From contig NW_005434601.1 in the NCBI RefSeq assembly GCF_000315625.1, positions 206,762 through 270,761 on the forward strand: 64,000 nt of DNA, read 5' to 3'. A program made the position numbers and the translations under genes. Each line of letters begins with the position of its first letter. The stretch's first letter is position 1. Positions 10,392-20,989 of the stretch are shown here, one piece after another. The stretch is from Guillardia theta CCMP2712. Taxonomy: Eukaryota > Cryptophyceae > Pyrenomonadales > Geminigeraceae. Below the pieces are notes generated by a model. The model was given only the letters and a program-made list of their open reading frames with translations. It made no database searches and was not told where the DNA came from.

Positions 10392-12142
10392 ATGCAGACT
10401 GGAGGAGAGGGAGAGGAGCGGGACGACATGGCAAACGTCACCTATGATGTGCTGTGGAGGGAGACCATGCGTGATCTGCTCGACATGCTCGAGCTGGATC
10501 CACCTCAGGATCAGGACGAGGAAGAGGCTTTCCAGCATTTCTCCTACCTGTACATCAAGTATGTTCAAATCTTCAAGAACCTGGAGGACTGCTACGATCA
10601 GCACGTGCACCCGCAGAAGAGGATAGACATCAAGGAGGTGCTGGAGGCGGTGATGGGCAGGATGCTGGAGATCAAGGAGTACCTGGTGCAGCTCTCGGGC
10701 CTGAAGTTCATCAGCTTCGACGACATCCTCGTCGACCTGAAGCTGATCCCTGAGACGTTGGAGCTGCCCGTTCCCGCTACTTCGTGGACGAGAGGAAGAA
10801 GGACCTGGACATGAGGGAGAAGCTGGTTGCTACCCTAATCGCTGCCAGGGATGCGGACAAGGAGGTCGAGCCGGAGCCCCCCGAGGCCGGGTTCTCGTTG
10901 GAGGATGCCATCAGAATCATCCAAGTGAACGAGCGAGGGAGGCAGGGGAAGCAAAGGGCGAAGTTCATGAAGGAGATTGTGAGGCAGGAAGAGCTGGAGA
11001 GAAAATTGCGGGAGATCGGTCAGCCCGAGACAGACCCTGATCAAGCAGCGGTGGTGATCCAGAAGTTGTTCCGAGGGTTCAAGACGCTGAAGCAAGCGCG
11101 TCTGATGAGGGAGGAGGAGCTGGTCTTCATCGGAATGAAGGAGCCCGAGCAGAAGCCGAGGGAGCTGGACCCCGTCTCGCGGCAGGCGGACATCAGAAGC
11201 AGGAGGAAGATCATTCAGGCTCAGAACAAGGACGAGTACGAGGAAGCGCTAGTGAGCATCAGGAGAAAGATCTACGATGACGAGGGCGTCGATATGAGGG
11301 AGCAGATGATGGACAAGATCCGCCAGTGGTTTGTTGCCTACAGGGAGCAAAACGAGGCTTTCCCCGACTACCCTGACGAGGAGGATGGAGGTTCGCTCTT
11401 CATCTTCGACCCTCCTCCCGTGGTGGAAGAGGACGAGGAGGGTGGAGATGAGAAGGATGGGAAGGGAGGGAAAGACGACAAGAAGAAGGACGACAAAGGG
11501 AAGGGGAAGAAGGGGGAGGAGGAGGCGGAGGACGAGGGGCCTCAGGAGCTGCCGATCAGCGACTTTGTGCTGAAGATGCAGTCATGCACGGAGAAGTTCT
11601 GTCAGGTGTGGCAGGATAGGGACGAGTCGCAGAACTTCGCACAGAAGTACGACGCGGAGCTGATTCGTGACGCGCTGCGACCTGGAGTGAGGGAGGAGAT
11701 CCGGATGAAGGAGGTAGACGAGGTTATGAGGAACGAGCTGGAGAATCTCAAAGCGGCTGTGGAGAAGGGAAAGAAGGGAAAGAAGGGGAAGAAGAAGGGA
11801 AAGAAAGGGAAGAAAGGGAAGAAGGTAAGGGCTGTCAGGTGTTTCTGCCGCCTCTGATGTTCGTTCCTCCTCCTCCTCTCTCTCCTCTCTCTCTCTCCTT
11901 CTCCTCCTCCTCCTCCTCCTCCTCCTCCCCTCCTCCTCCACTTCCCCTCTTCTCCTCATACAGGGCAAGAAGGGCAAGAAGGGACCCAAGGACTTAACGC
12001 CAGATAGGACGATGGACTCATTGATGAAGGAGCTGGTTGACAAAGACATCCTGCAGCTCGCAAGCAACTACTCTGTGCAGGTCAATGCTCATCCCCTGAT
12101 CTTACTGTTCTCCTTCTCCTTCTCCTCCTCCTCCTCCTCCTC

Positions 12143-12200
<58 letters not shown>

Positions 12201-12806
12201 NNNNNNNNNNNNNNNNNNNNNNNNNNNNNNNNNNNNNNNNNNNNNNNNNNNNNNNNNNNNNNNNNNNNNNNNNNNNNNNNNNNNNNNNNNNNNNNNNNNN
12301 CCCCCCCCCCCCTCCTCCTCCTCCTCCTCCTCCTCCTCCTCCTCCTCCTCCTCCTCCTCGCAATGATGTCTTTTTGCTCAGGACTTCGTCGGACAACACA
12401 GGAATCTGGACATGATTGAGAGGAAGGCTCTCGACCCGACCCCTCCCGAGGCTTCCTTGGCTCAGATCCGACAGGTGCTGCTGGAGCATGAGGAGGTGGA
12501 GGGCGGAAGGAGGGAGCAAGCAGAGGGGAGAGAGAAGGAAGACGTGGAGGAGGTGGCAGAAAGACGAGAGGCATAAAAGGAGGGCGAGGGCGAGAACGAT
12601 GACGAGGACGAGGAGGGGGAGGAGGAGGGGGAGCACGAGGAGGGGAGAGGGAGAGGAGAGTGGAGGACGGGGAGGATCAGCAGAAGGATTCTGATATTTT
12701 TGTCCTTACAGGCGGTAGTGGAGCAACTCGTCCTGCCACTCGGCTCGCAGGCTGTGCATGAGAAGGCGCCGTTTGTGAACAAGGCGCTAATATACGGTCC
12801 CAAGGT

Positions 12807-12854
<48 letters not shown>

Positions 12855-14658
12855 AGGAGAAAGGCGGAGGAAGGAAATGAGGAGAAGAAGGAAATACAAG
12901 AGGAGAGCGAGGGAGGAGGAGGTGGAGGAGGAGGAAGTGAGAGCTGCGGCAGGGATGCGGGAAGACGATGCTCTCCATGGCGATTGCTAGAGAGACAGGA
13001 AGCAACTTTTTCAACCTCTCGGCTCGAAATCTCGACCCAGGGGCTCCAGGATCAGGTGAAGATGGGGAGGAGTGAAAAGGGAGGAGAGGAGGGAGAGGTG
13101 GGAGAGGTGGGAGAGGTGGGAGAGGTGGGAGGAGGGACGGAGAAGTCAGAGACAAAGGGGGGAAGGAAGAGGAGGTTGCGGGGAAGGTTGCGAGGAAGTG
13201 TGGGAGGGATGGAGGAAGAAGAGGACGGGGAGGAGAGAGAGGAGGAGACGGAGAGGGAGGTGAGTGTGACGCTGGTGCACAGGACGTATCAAGTATCCCG
13301 ACAAGAAGGGAGCAAACTCTGCTGTGATGATGCTGCACATGGTCTTCAAGGTTGACATGGCGGAGGGAGGGAGGGAGGGAGGGAGGGAGAGGGTCAGCAG
13401 GTTGACCGATGTTTTAGGTTGCAAAAGCTTTGGCTCCCTCTGTAGTCTACATGGACGAAGTGGAATGGACATTCATCGCAGACAAGAAGAAGGTAATCGA
13501 GAGGAGGAGAAGCAAGGAGAGGAGGGGGGAGAGGAGGAGGAGGAGGAGGAGCAGGAGGAGGGGAAGGATGATTGACCTGACGTTTCATCAGCTGAAATCT
13601 CAGTGGCCGGGGGAAAAGCCACCGTCGAGATTCTTGAAAGATTTCCTCAAGGAAGTGAAGTTTCTCAAGGAGGAGGATAGGATCCTTATCCTGGGGAACT
13701 CACGGTCTGCCCGCTGCTCCTCCCCCTCCCCCCTCCTCCTTGCCTGACTTTCCCTCTAGGCGCCCCTTCTTTGCTGAGAAAGGAGATCTGAAGAAGATGA
13801 ACACTTTCTTCAAGGTTTCTCCGTCCTGCCTGTCTGCCTTCCTCCTTCGCTCCTCTCACTCGCTACTCCTCCTCGTATCGCTCGCTCGCCCTGTCTTTCT
13901 CTTCTCTCCCTCCCTTCCTACCTGCCTGCTCTGGTCCAGTTTCTCCCATCTCTCTGCGTTACTTCCCCACATAGTGCCTCCTTTTTGCTCTTTCCTCCCT
14001 TTTGCTCCTCCCATTCACTTACCAACCTTTGTAGGACTTCAAACTTTTCATCCCTCTGCCAGACTATCCCTCCTTCCAGGTGCTCCAGTCTGTTCCTTCC
14101 TCCCTCCTCGCTCGCTCTTGCTCCCTCCTCTTTCCCTTCTCCCTCACTCCTCGCTCCTCGCTCCTCGCTCCTCTTCCCTTGCACCTCCTCCCTCGCACCT
14201 TCTCCCCCCTTCTTCTCCCCCGTTCTTCTTCTGCTATCCTCTCGTTTGTCCTCACCGTAAATTCCTGCAGGCGATCTGGCGATCCCTCATCCTCCGGAAC
14301 AAGGGAGTCATCACGGTAAGGATACACCCTCCCTTTTCAGATCAACTTCCCCCTCTCCCTCTCCCTCTCCCTCTCCCTCCCCCTCCCCCTCCCCCTCTCC
14401 CTCTCCCTCTCCCTCTCCCTCTCCCTCTCCCTCTCCCTCTCCCTCTCCCTCTCCCTCGTCCTCTTCCTCATCCTCGTCCTCGTCTCACCGCCGCGAGCAG
14501 GATGCGCTGGACTTCCAGACTCTCGCCTGGATCACCAAGAGCGCAGGATACACACCTGGAGCGGTTGACGCTGTCTGCAAGAAGGTTGATCTCCTCTTTC
14601 CAATTGCTCATCGTCTTCGCCTCTTCGTCCTCGTCCTCGTCCTCCTTCTGCTCCTCTT

Positions 14659-14699
<41 letters not shown>

Positions 14700-15667
14700 T
14701 CTCCTCGTCCTCGTCCTCGTCCTCCTCCTCCTCCTCCTCCTCCTCCTCCTCCTCCTCCTCCTCCTCCTCCTCCTCCTCTTCCTCCTTGCCCTCTGCTCTC
14801 CTCCTTGGCTCCTCCTCTCACGGTATTCCTGGTCATCAGGTCCTCACACAGAGGAGGCTTCAGCGACTTCCCATCAAACCTCTCTCCCACAACGAGTTTC
14901 TCCCTCACCTTGCCAAGATCGATCCAATCTTCAAGGTCCACTTACTTCCCTCCTCTTGTTCTCCCTCTTCCCGTCTCCTCTCCTCTCCTCTCCTCTCCCC
15001 TCCTCTCCTTTCTCCTCTCCTCTCCTCTCCTCTCCTCTCCTCTCTCCTCTCTCCTCTCCTCTCCTCTCCTCTCCTCTCCTCTCCTCTCCTCTCTCCTCTC
15101 TCCTCTCTCCTCTCTCCTCTCTCCTCTCTCCTCTCTCCTCTCTCCTTCTCTTCTCTTCCGCCTTCGACTCTTCTTCACATCACCCAAGCTCCTCGTCCTT
15201 CTCCTAGTACTGACTGCTGGAGCAGGAGGACTATGAGCAGTTCATGGCCTGGAACCTCAAGAACAATCCGCAGGGGAAGCAGGTGAGAAGGGGGAAGAAG
15301 GGAAGATGGGGGGGAGTGACGCAGGAGGAAGGAGAGAGATGAAGGATGGAGAGGGCAGGGAGGAGGGAGAGAAGGGAAGGTGAGAGGGGGAGAGTGAGAG
15401 GAGGGAAAAGGGAGCGAGGAACCAGAGGAGATGAAAGAGAGGAGGGAGAGAGGAAGGAACCAGAGGAGATAAACGAGAGGAGGGAGAGAGGAAGGAACCA
15501 GAGGAGATAAACGAGAGGAGGGAGAGAGGAAGGAAGGGGAGAGAAGGGAGGGGAAGGAGGGACCTGGAATGCGAGAACGTCGGTCGAAGAGGCTGATGCG
15601 TCAACAGGAGCCGAAGGAGAAGAAGCCCAAGGCAGAGAAAGCGAAGGGAGGGAAGAAGAAGAAGTGA
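10392..15667 (+). CDS. DRC11: DRC11 / IQCA1: IQ and AAA+ nexin-dynein regulatory complex subunit
   Basis: The N-terminus (from ATG 10392 or 10428) carries YIKYVQIFKNLEDCYDQHVHPQKR and DDILVDLKLIPETLELPVP, characteristic of IQCA1. Then follow an IQ motif (AAVVIQKLFRGFKTLKQAR, about 11050), a long Lys/Glu/Asp-rich linker and the AAA+ domain. The AAA+ part is spread over exons 11964-12080, a short exon near 12380-12475, 12716-12805, 12953-13055 (Walker A, GPK|GCGKTM across the intron), 13283-13350, 13418-13492 (Walker B, VVYMDEVEWTF), 13592-13704, 13760-13814, 14035-14079, 14271-14315, 14501-14584, 14840-14935, 15226-15282 and 15608-15667 (Lys-rich end). In known systems it sits in the axonemal nexin link and regulates dynein. 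One base is missing at about 10773-10776: the frame changes between LELPVP and RYFVDERKK inside an exon, either a sequencing error or a real frameshift. A 100-bp gap lies in one intron. Confidence 0.88.
12201..12300. other. Assembly gap (100 N) inside a CT/CCT microsatellite
   Basis: Preceded by (CT)n and followed by a C-run and (CCT)n to 12359, within a DRC11 intron. The gap is probably caused by the simple repeat. Confidence 0.98.
12808..12855 (+). repeat. (GCAGGA)n microsatellite in DRC11 intron
   Basis: About eight hexanucleotide copies directly after the splice donor of the exon ending GGTCCCAAG. Confidence 0.85.
14345..14460 (+). repeat. (CCCTCT)n microsatellite in DRC11 intron
   Basis: Hexanucleotide CCCTCT array of about 115 bp, followed by CCTCGT repeats; intronic. 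Confidence 0.85.
14655..14785 (+). repeat. (GTCCTC)n and (CTC)n microsatellites in DRC11 intron
   Basis: CCTCGT hexamers passing into a pure CTC array of about 60 bp; intronic. Confidence 0.85.
14975..15150 (+). repeat. (CCTCT)n pentanucleotide repeat in DRC11 intron
   Basis: About 175 bp of CTCCT / CTCTCCT units. Similar pentamer tracts occur at 9040-9105 and 26680-26790. Confidence 0.85.
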
Positions 15668-15879
15668 GAGGGAGAGGCGAGGAGGAGGAGTAGGAGTAGT
15701 AGTAGTACGAGGAGGAGGAGGATGCGGCTAATTCTTGCTGTAAACATTTTATTCTTTTTGCAAATGAATATCGCGAGGGAAGCGATCTAGAACTTTATGT
15801 ACAGAAGGGAAGTAAGAGGAGAGGGACAGTGAGGGAACAGGAGAGGAGATACACGACAAAACGAGAGCGGGGAGTGGGA

Positions 15880-15925
15880 GTGGGAGTGGGAGTGGGAGTG
15901 GGAGTGGGAGTGGGAGTGGGAGGAG
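15880..15925 (+). repeat. (GTGGGA)n microsatellite
   Basis: About eight GTGGGA copies followed by a GGA tract, in the tail-to-tail gap between DRC11 and LRRC49. Confidence 0.85.
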
Positions 15926-15976
15926 AGGGGGGCGGGAGGAGGAGGAGGAGGAGGAGGAGGAGGAGGAGGAACGCTG

Positions 15977-18122
15977 TCACTGTCCCTCCATCATGGTCAG
16001 CCACATCGGATCCTCTTGCTCCGCCACCGTCGTCTCTATCAGCGATCTTAGCATGCTCGGCCACACCACATGGAGGGTCTCGATCGCCTCGGCGGACGCA
16101 CAGGCGTCAGACAGGATCGACTTCGACGCCTCCTCTGCAACCCGCCGGTTCATCGCCCCCCCAGTCGTCCGCAGCTGCTCTGAGCCAGCCAACGTCCGGA
16201 AGCTCGGAGTCCCCGGCAAGTCCTCGAACCCCAGCTGGGCCATGGCAGAGGAGAGGCGCAAACAGGTCTGTGAGGAGCTCTGCGAGAGATGCTTTGAGAG
16301 GAGGGAGCTGAAGGCGCCGAAGGCCTCGGAGGAGGAGGACCTCTCCGACTTGCTGATCGTCTCCCCGTTGAACTCCACCAGCTGCCCGATGCGGTAGATC
16401 ACGTACGGCCTCAGCATGGCCGAGCTGCAGACGGGGTTTTCCTTCACCTGCAGGCTCTCGAGCTTCACCATGGCAGCCACGGGATTGAGCTCAGCAATGC
16501 TCAGCAGGTTGTTGTTGGCAAGGACAAGCCTCGTTACCCCTGTCAGCGACGCCAGGTACGGTGCCGCCCGTCGCATCGTCACGTATTGCAGCTGTGCTGT
16601 GCTAACGCCCGAGCTGAACTTTTCCAGCTGGTCAAAGCTTGTCCCGTATACGTTCAGCATCGAGCTCTTGCCGTTGCCATTGCCCCCGACTACCTCCATG
16701 AAGCCGTGGGACAAGGAGTCCCTCTCCAGCAGCTCCCTGCTCCTCGACGACTTGCACTCCTCTTCCCACTCATCTCTCACCATCTTCAGCGCCTCCTGCT
16801 TCTCCTCAATCGCCTGCCCCTTCTTCATCTCCACCTGCAGCCTCTCCTCCGCCTTCCTGGCCTGCGCACTTGCCATTCGACGCTCGTCGTCGGACACGCG
16901 CTTGAGGTCAAGGTGGCGCAGGTTCTTCAGGTTGTCCAGCACAACCTGCCTGTAGCCGCACTCACTCGCCACCGGGTTGCCATCGAGCGCCAGCTCTAGA
17001 AGGTTCTTGTTCATGAAGATCGACTCAAGCGCGTCGAAGGATGCCAGCTGGTTGTTGGAGATGAACGCCCGCTGCAGCGTTGAGATCGCCTCCAGCGATC
17101 GGACCTCGGTGATCAGGTTGCGCCGGAGGTTCAGCTCAGTGAGGGATGCTAGGGAGGACAGGTTGTTGACCACCTTGATCTGATTCCCGGCCAGGTTGAG
17201 GACTCGGAGTTCGGGCAAGTTGTCGAGGTTTTCAATGGTGGAGATGTTGTTGCTGTGCAGATCGAGCACGTCCAGCCTTGTCAGCTTGTCAAGCCCCTGG
17301 ATCCTCTCGAGGTGATTCTTTCCCAGCATCAAGACCCGCAGGGTCGTCACTGCAGTCAGGCACTCTATGACGCGCACATGGTTGTTGTACAGATCAAGGA
17401 AGATGAGGTTGGGCAAGTTGTCGAGGTTTTCAACCTGGCAGCTTCTCGTCACGAGCCAGCACAGAGAGCAGGAGAAGGACCTTGGAGATCAGGTTGTTCT
17501 GATAGTTGAGCAGCCTGAGCTTCTCCTCTCCCTCCAGGACGGGGCAGCAACTGCGGCAAAACAAATCACAAGTTCTGATCAGGGACGCTCTTGCGATGGA
17601 CGCACGTGAGCTTTCTTCGGTCAAGGTTCAGTCTCTCTGGGTTAGAGAACTTCTCCTCCTTCGATCGGTTTATAACCTGATGACGCATCTCCCCGTCAGG
17701 ACCAGCAACGCTGTCCCGACGGTGCACTTACCAACTGCCCGCCATTGGAATTTCCCGATACGTTCACTGTGGCACTCGGAGTAGCCTGAACGCTGTCGTA
17801 GCGCTAGGATGGGAGTCAATACAAGGGAGATCTGAGGGCTTCAAGACCTTCTCGTTGTCCTTCTCCTCGGCATCGAAGTGCAAACCCCGGTCTGTAATGC
17901 ACTTCACTCCCTGCACTGCCTTCACAACATCGCACCTTTGTTCAGCTTGTGGGGGGAGAAGAACGACACCTCCTCACTTGCACTGCTCGAGTTCCCGGGG
18001 AACTGCAGGAGGAGATGATCAAGGAGAGATGGGGCCTCCAAGAAGGCGAGGCCCACCTTGAACCCTGAGGAGAAGAGGCCTGTACCCGGCTGAGAATGGT
18101 TTCTAGTACTGGCTACATCCAA
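15977..18122 (-). CDS. LRRC49: LRRC49-like leucine-rich repeat protein (tubulin polyglutamylase complex subunit)
   Basis: The main exon (15977-about 17440) encodes at least five LRRs (NLIFLDLYNNHVRVIE, LDVLDLHSNNISTIENL, LRVLNLAGNQI) and an LRR-cap region with LKRVSDDERRMASAQARK, closely following animal LRRC49. Two upstream exons splice in phase and give RLNLDRRKLT and CPVLEGEEKLRLLNYQNNLISK, the diagnostic segment just before the LRRs. Further 5' segments (RYDSVQATPSATVNVSG near 17740-17800; VKCITDRGLHFDAEEKDNEK near 17850) extend toward an ATG at 18122, but the N-terminal exon joins are tentative and one implies a 32-nt intron. LRRC49 belongs to the TPGC complex that brings glutamylase activity to ciliary and neuronal microtubules. 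Convergent with DRC11; the stop codons are about 310 bp apart. Confidence 0.82.
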
Positions 18123-18589
18123 GCTGGGAACCTGATGGAGGAGCTTCAGTCACACCATCAAACTCTCGACCTCCAACCTGAGGATGGGAGGTGAAACGAT
18201 TGTTTCCCATCTGGATATTCAGCAATCTGTGCGTCGGCCCGTCAGCCATTGGATTTGAATCGTACTGTCTCGCAATGCTCACCTTCCTTGTACATTCATT
18301 CCCACAGAGCTCCTCACTCCTCCGCCCTCCCCAGGTCTCCCATGCATGAGCTGCACCCGTGCTGCGCTCGCAGGCCTCTGTCCTCTGACCCCTTCCTGCC
18401 CACTCCGAAGCAGAGCACCTCGCCCCTGCCCGCGCATGGGGTCTTTGGCTGAGTCGGGGCGAACAGCCTGTGGAGACGAGGAGGAGGAGAGGGAAGAAGG
18501 AAGGGCAGTCGATGCTGACTGAGGGTTGGAGGAGGCAGGAGAAGAGGAAGTTGAGGTCCTCCTCCCTCCCAGCCGGTTCAGTACCATGC

Positions 18590-18950
18590 TCCTCCCCCGC
18601 CCCCCCTCCATGGTTTCGCCCTTGCCACCCCCGGAATTTTTCACATCCCACCCCTTTGACAAGGTACCCCTGTGTTTCCCTACCCACCCCCATTAATTTG
18701 AATTTTAACACTAGTACCCTATTTTTGACTGTAAAAGCAGGGGTATTACACAACAAATACGCCGTCACACCCCATCCTATGGATAGACACCCACCACTGA
18801 TGTATCTGACTTGGTGATCGACCCCTCTTCCTTCAGTACCCCTTATTTTCCGCCTGAGTACCCCTATCGACATTGTGACCCTCCTTATTCCCCTTGCCCA
18901 CATCCCATCTCTTACACATTTGTCCCACGTCCCCGCTCAGACCCAAAATT
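18590..18950 (-). repeat. CCCC/GGGG motif array (C-rich on + strand)
   Basis: Clusters such as CCACCCCCGGAAT, CCCACCCCTTTGAC, TACCCACCCCCATT, GTACCCCTTATT and GTACCCCTATCG repeat every 15-40 bp. The array lies between the divergent LRRC49 (-) and coiled-coil/PDZ (+) genes. The G-rich strand is the sense strand of LRRC49. Confidence 0.65.
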
Positions 18951-19082
18951 CAAGTAGCTGGGAAAACACTGGGAGGGAGGAGGGAGGCCCGGAGGAGGAA
19001 CGGGAGGAGGAGGAGAAAGTGAGGAGGAGAAAGTGCAGTGAAAAGAAATACCAGCCTGGGAAGGCAATTATACGAGACCGGG

Positions 19083-20790
19083 ATGCAGCAGCTGACGAAG
19101 GAAAAGACGATGGTGATGGTGCAGTCGACGATGATGGATATGGTATCCGAGCTGCAGCAGATGCTTGCTTCTGCAGTGGAGGAACGGGATGCACTGCGCG
19201 AGGAGGTGAAGCGGAAGGATGAGAAGCTTTCAAGAGAATCTTCACGTGTGGCCGGACTTTCCAAGGAGATGCAGTCGATCAGGAAGGAGCAGAGCTCTTT
19301 GCAGAAGGAGCTAGAGCGATGTAAAAGGAGTCACAAGTTTGACCTCGAGAGAGAGCAGGAGAGATGCTCTGCGATACGGGAGGAGATGAAAATGAGCCAG
19401 ACGGCCTGGGACTATGCACAGACGAAGCTGGTACAGGAGATTGAGGGTCTGCGTGCTCAGCTGAGAGAGAAGGCGCAGAAAGACGAGTCAGATACGAAGG
19501 AAAAGGAGCTAATGGCTACAATTTCATCGCTAGAGAATGAGTTGAAAGAAGAGCGCAGCAAAATATCGTCCATGAAAGATATGATTGACGAACTGGGAAG
19601 GAAGACGAAGGGGCTGGAGGAGATGTTCACTGCTGAGGTTAAGCAGCTGAGGGAACCCAAGGTGACTTCTATCAGCTCAAGTGAGACCTTTTGATCCTTG
19701 AGAGCAGAACAAACCCAAACACGCGGAAAGAAACGTCAGAGTGGTGGAGGAGGCTGCGTACAGACGAATACAAGAGGAGGAGGATCGAGCTGCTGCTTGG
19801 GGGCTGTCAAGGGAACAGTAAGTGGTGACAGTAACAGAGACAAGATGGAACATGACTGTTTAAACAAGGTTCCAGAAGCAGCTCAAGGAGAAAGAGCTTG
19901 CAGCGCAACAAGTGCGAGAGCAAGAGGAAGCAACGTGGAGGGAGATTGAGCAAGCTCTAAATCTCGAGGTCATTCTGCACACTTCAAACTTGGGAGTGAG
20001 TTGCTGGATTTTCAGGCGAAGGATGATGATGAACAACATGCCAAAGACTCTTCGGACTTGCCCGAACAGAACAAGGCAGTAGAAAAGACTGCGACTAAAG
20101 GGGCCAAGGTAAGGCTGGTCCAAACTGTTAGTACATGACGGGAGCGCATGATGCGACTGTAGATAGGCAGCCTTGGGTTCAACTTCAAGTATTCGAAGAC
20201 CAATCAAACGTGGAGTGTCAGCACGATAAAGCCAGGAGGTTGGGCAGCGGAGGTGAGGAGAGGACGCCGCGGACTGAATTGATCATGATCATGAGCTCAG
20301 AGCGGACTGTTGAGGACAGGAGATGTCATCATATCCGTCAACGGGCAGCCATGTAGCGGTTTGACCTGCTTGGACATGGCGAATCGATTAGTGGTAAGGA
20401 CGAGGAGGTAGGAAGTGAGGGATGAGACTCAAGAAAGAGGCAGGGGATGCAGGGGACGAAGATCAGCCTGCAGCTTCAGCGGGGGAAGGAGCAAGTGGAA
20501 GTCCATGGAGTTTGCAAATCTGCTCCCTCAAGGTGACGAGAGAAGGGAGGCGGCAAGCTCTGATAGAGCAGAATGTTGCTCACAGGGAGGACGAGGACGA
20601 TGACGAGAACGACGATGATAGCGAGGACGATGACGAGGAAGACCAGGAGGAGGAGGAGGAGGAGGAGGAGGAGGAGGAGGAGGAGGAGGATGGCGATAAG
20701 GACGAAGACGAGGACGAAGACGAGGATGGCGATGAGGACGAAGACGAGGACGAGGACGAGGACCAGGACGAGGATGGCGATGAGGACGAA

Positions 20791-20822
<32 letters not shown>

Positions 20823-20907
20823 TGGCGATGAGGACGAAGACGAGGACGAGGACGAGGACCAGGGCGAGGATGGCGATGAAGACGATGAAGACGGGGATGA
20901 GGATTAG
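19083..20907 (+). CDS. Coiled-coil / PDZ-domain protein with Asp/Glu-only C-terminal tail
   Basis: Exon 1 (19083-19661; upstream start possible) encodes a long coiled coil (LQQMLASAVEERDALREEVK and similar heptads). The following exons join with consistent phase: about 19705-19817 (KPKHAERNVRVVEEAAYRR), about 19870-19970 (KQLKEKELAAQQVREQEE), about 20016-20108, 20163-20252 (IGSLGFNFKYSKTNQTWSVS, the PDZ carboxylate-loop strand), about 20298-20395 (LLRTGDVIISVNGQPC, the typical PDZ core) and about 20451-20541 (GTKISLQLQRGKEQVEV, last PDZ strand). The PDZ then splices in phase 2 into about 107 residues of almost only Asp and Glu (from 20587), ending TAG 20905-20907. PDZ domains bind C-terminal peptides; the coiled coil suggests dimerisation. 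No orthologue is recognised. The acidic tail is encoded by GACGAG repeats. Confidence 0.68.
20590..20907 (+). repeat. GACGAG / GGA coding repeat
   Basis: Imperfect GACGAG and GATGGCGATGAG units that encode the acidic tail of the PDZ protein; includes a pure GGA run at about 20648-20690. Confidence 0.8.
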
Positions 20908-20989
20908 GACGGGGGGGAGTATGATGGTGATGGTGATGGTGATGGTGGCAAGATCTGCCTATCCAGCAGCAGCAGAAGTTGAGAGGATT

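Noticed and set aside
13740-15236. 498-codon open frame on the + strand
   Set aside because: It runs through CT-rich introns of DRC11; the conserved DRC11 exons lie inside it in other frames with good splice sites.
18103-18903. 266-codon minus-strand frame
   Set aside because: It spans the CCCC motif array and shows no domain; composition differs from verified exons.
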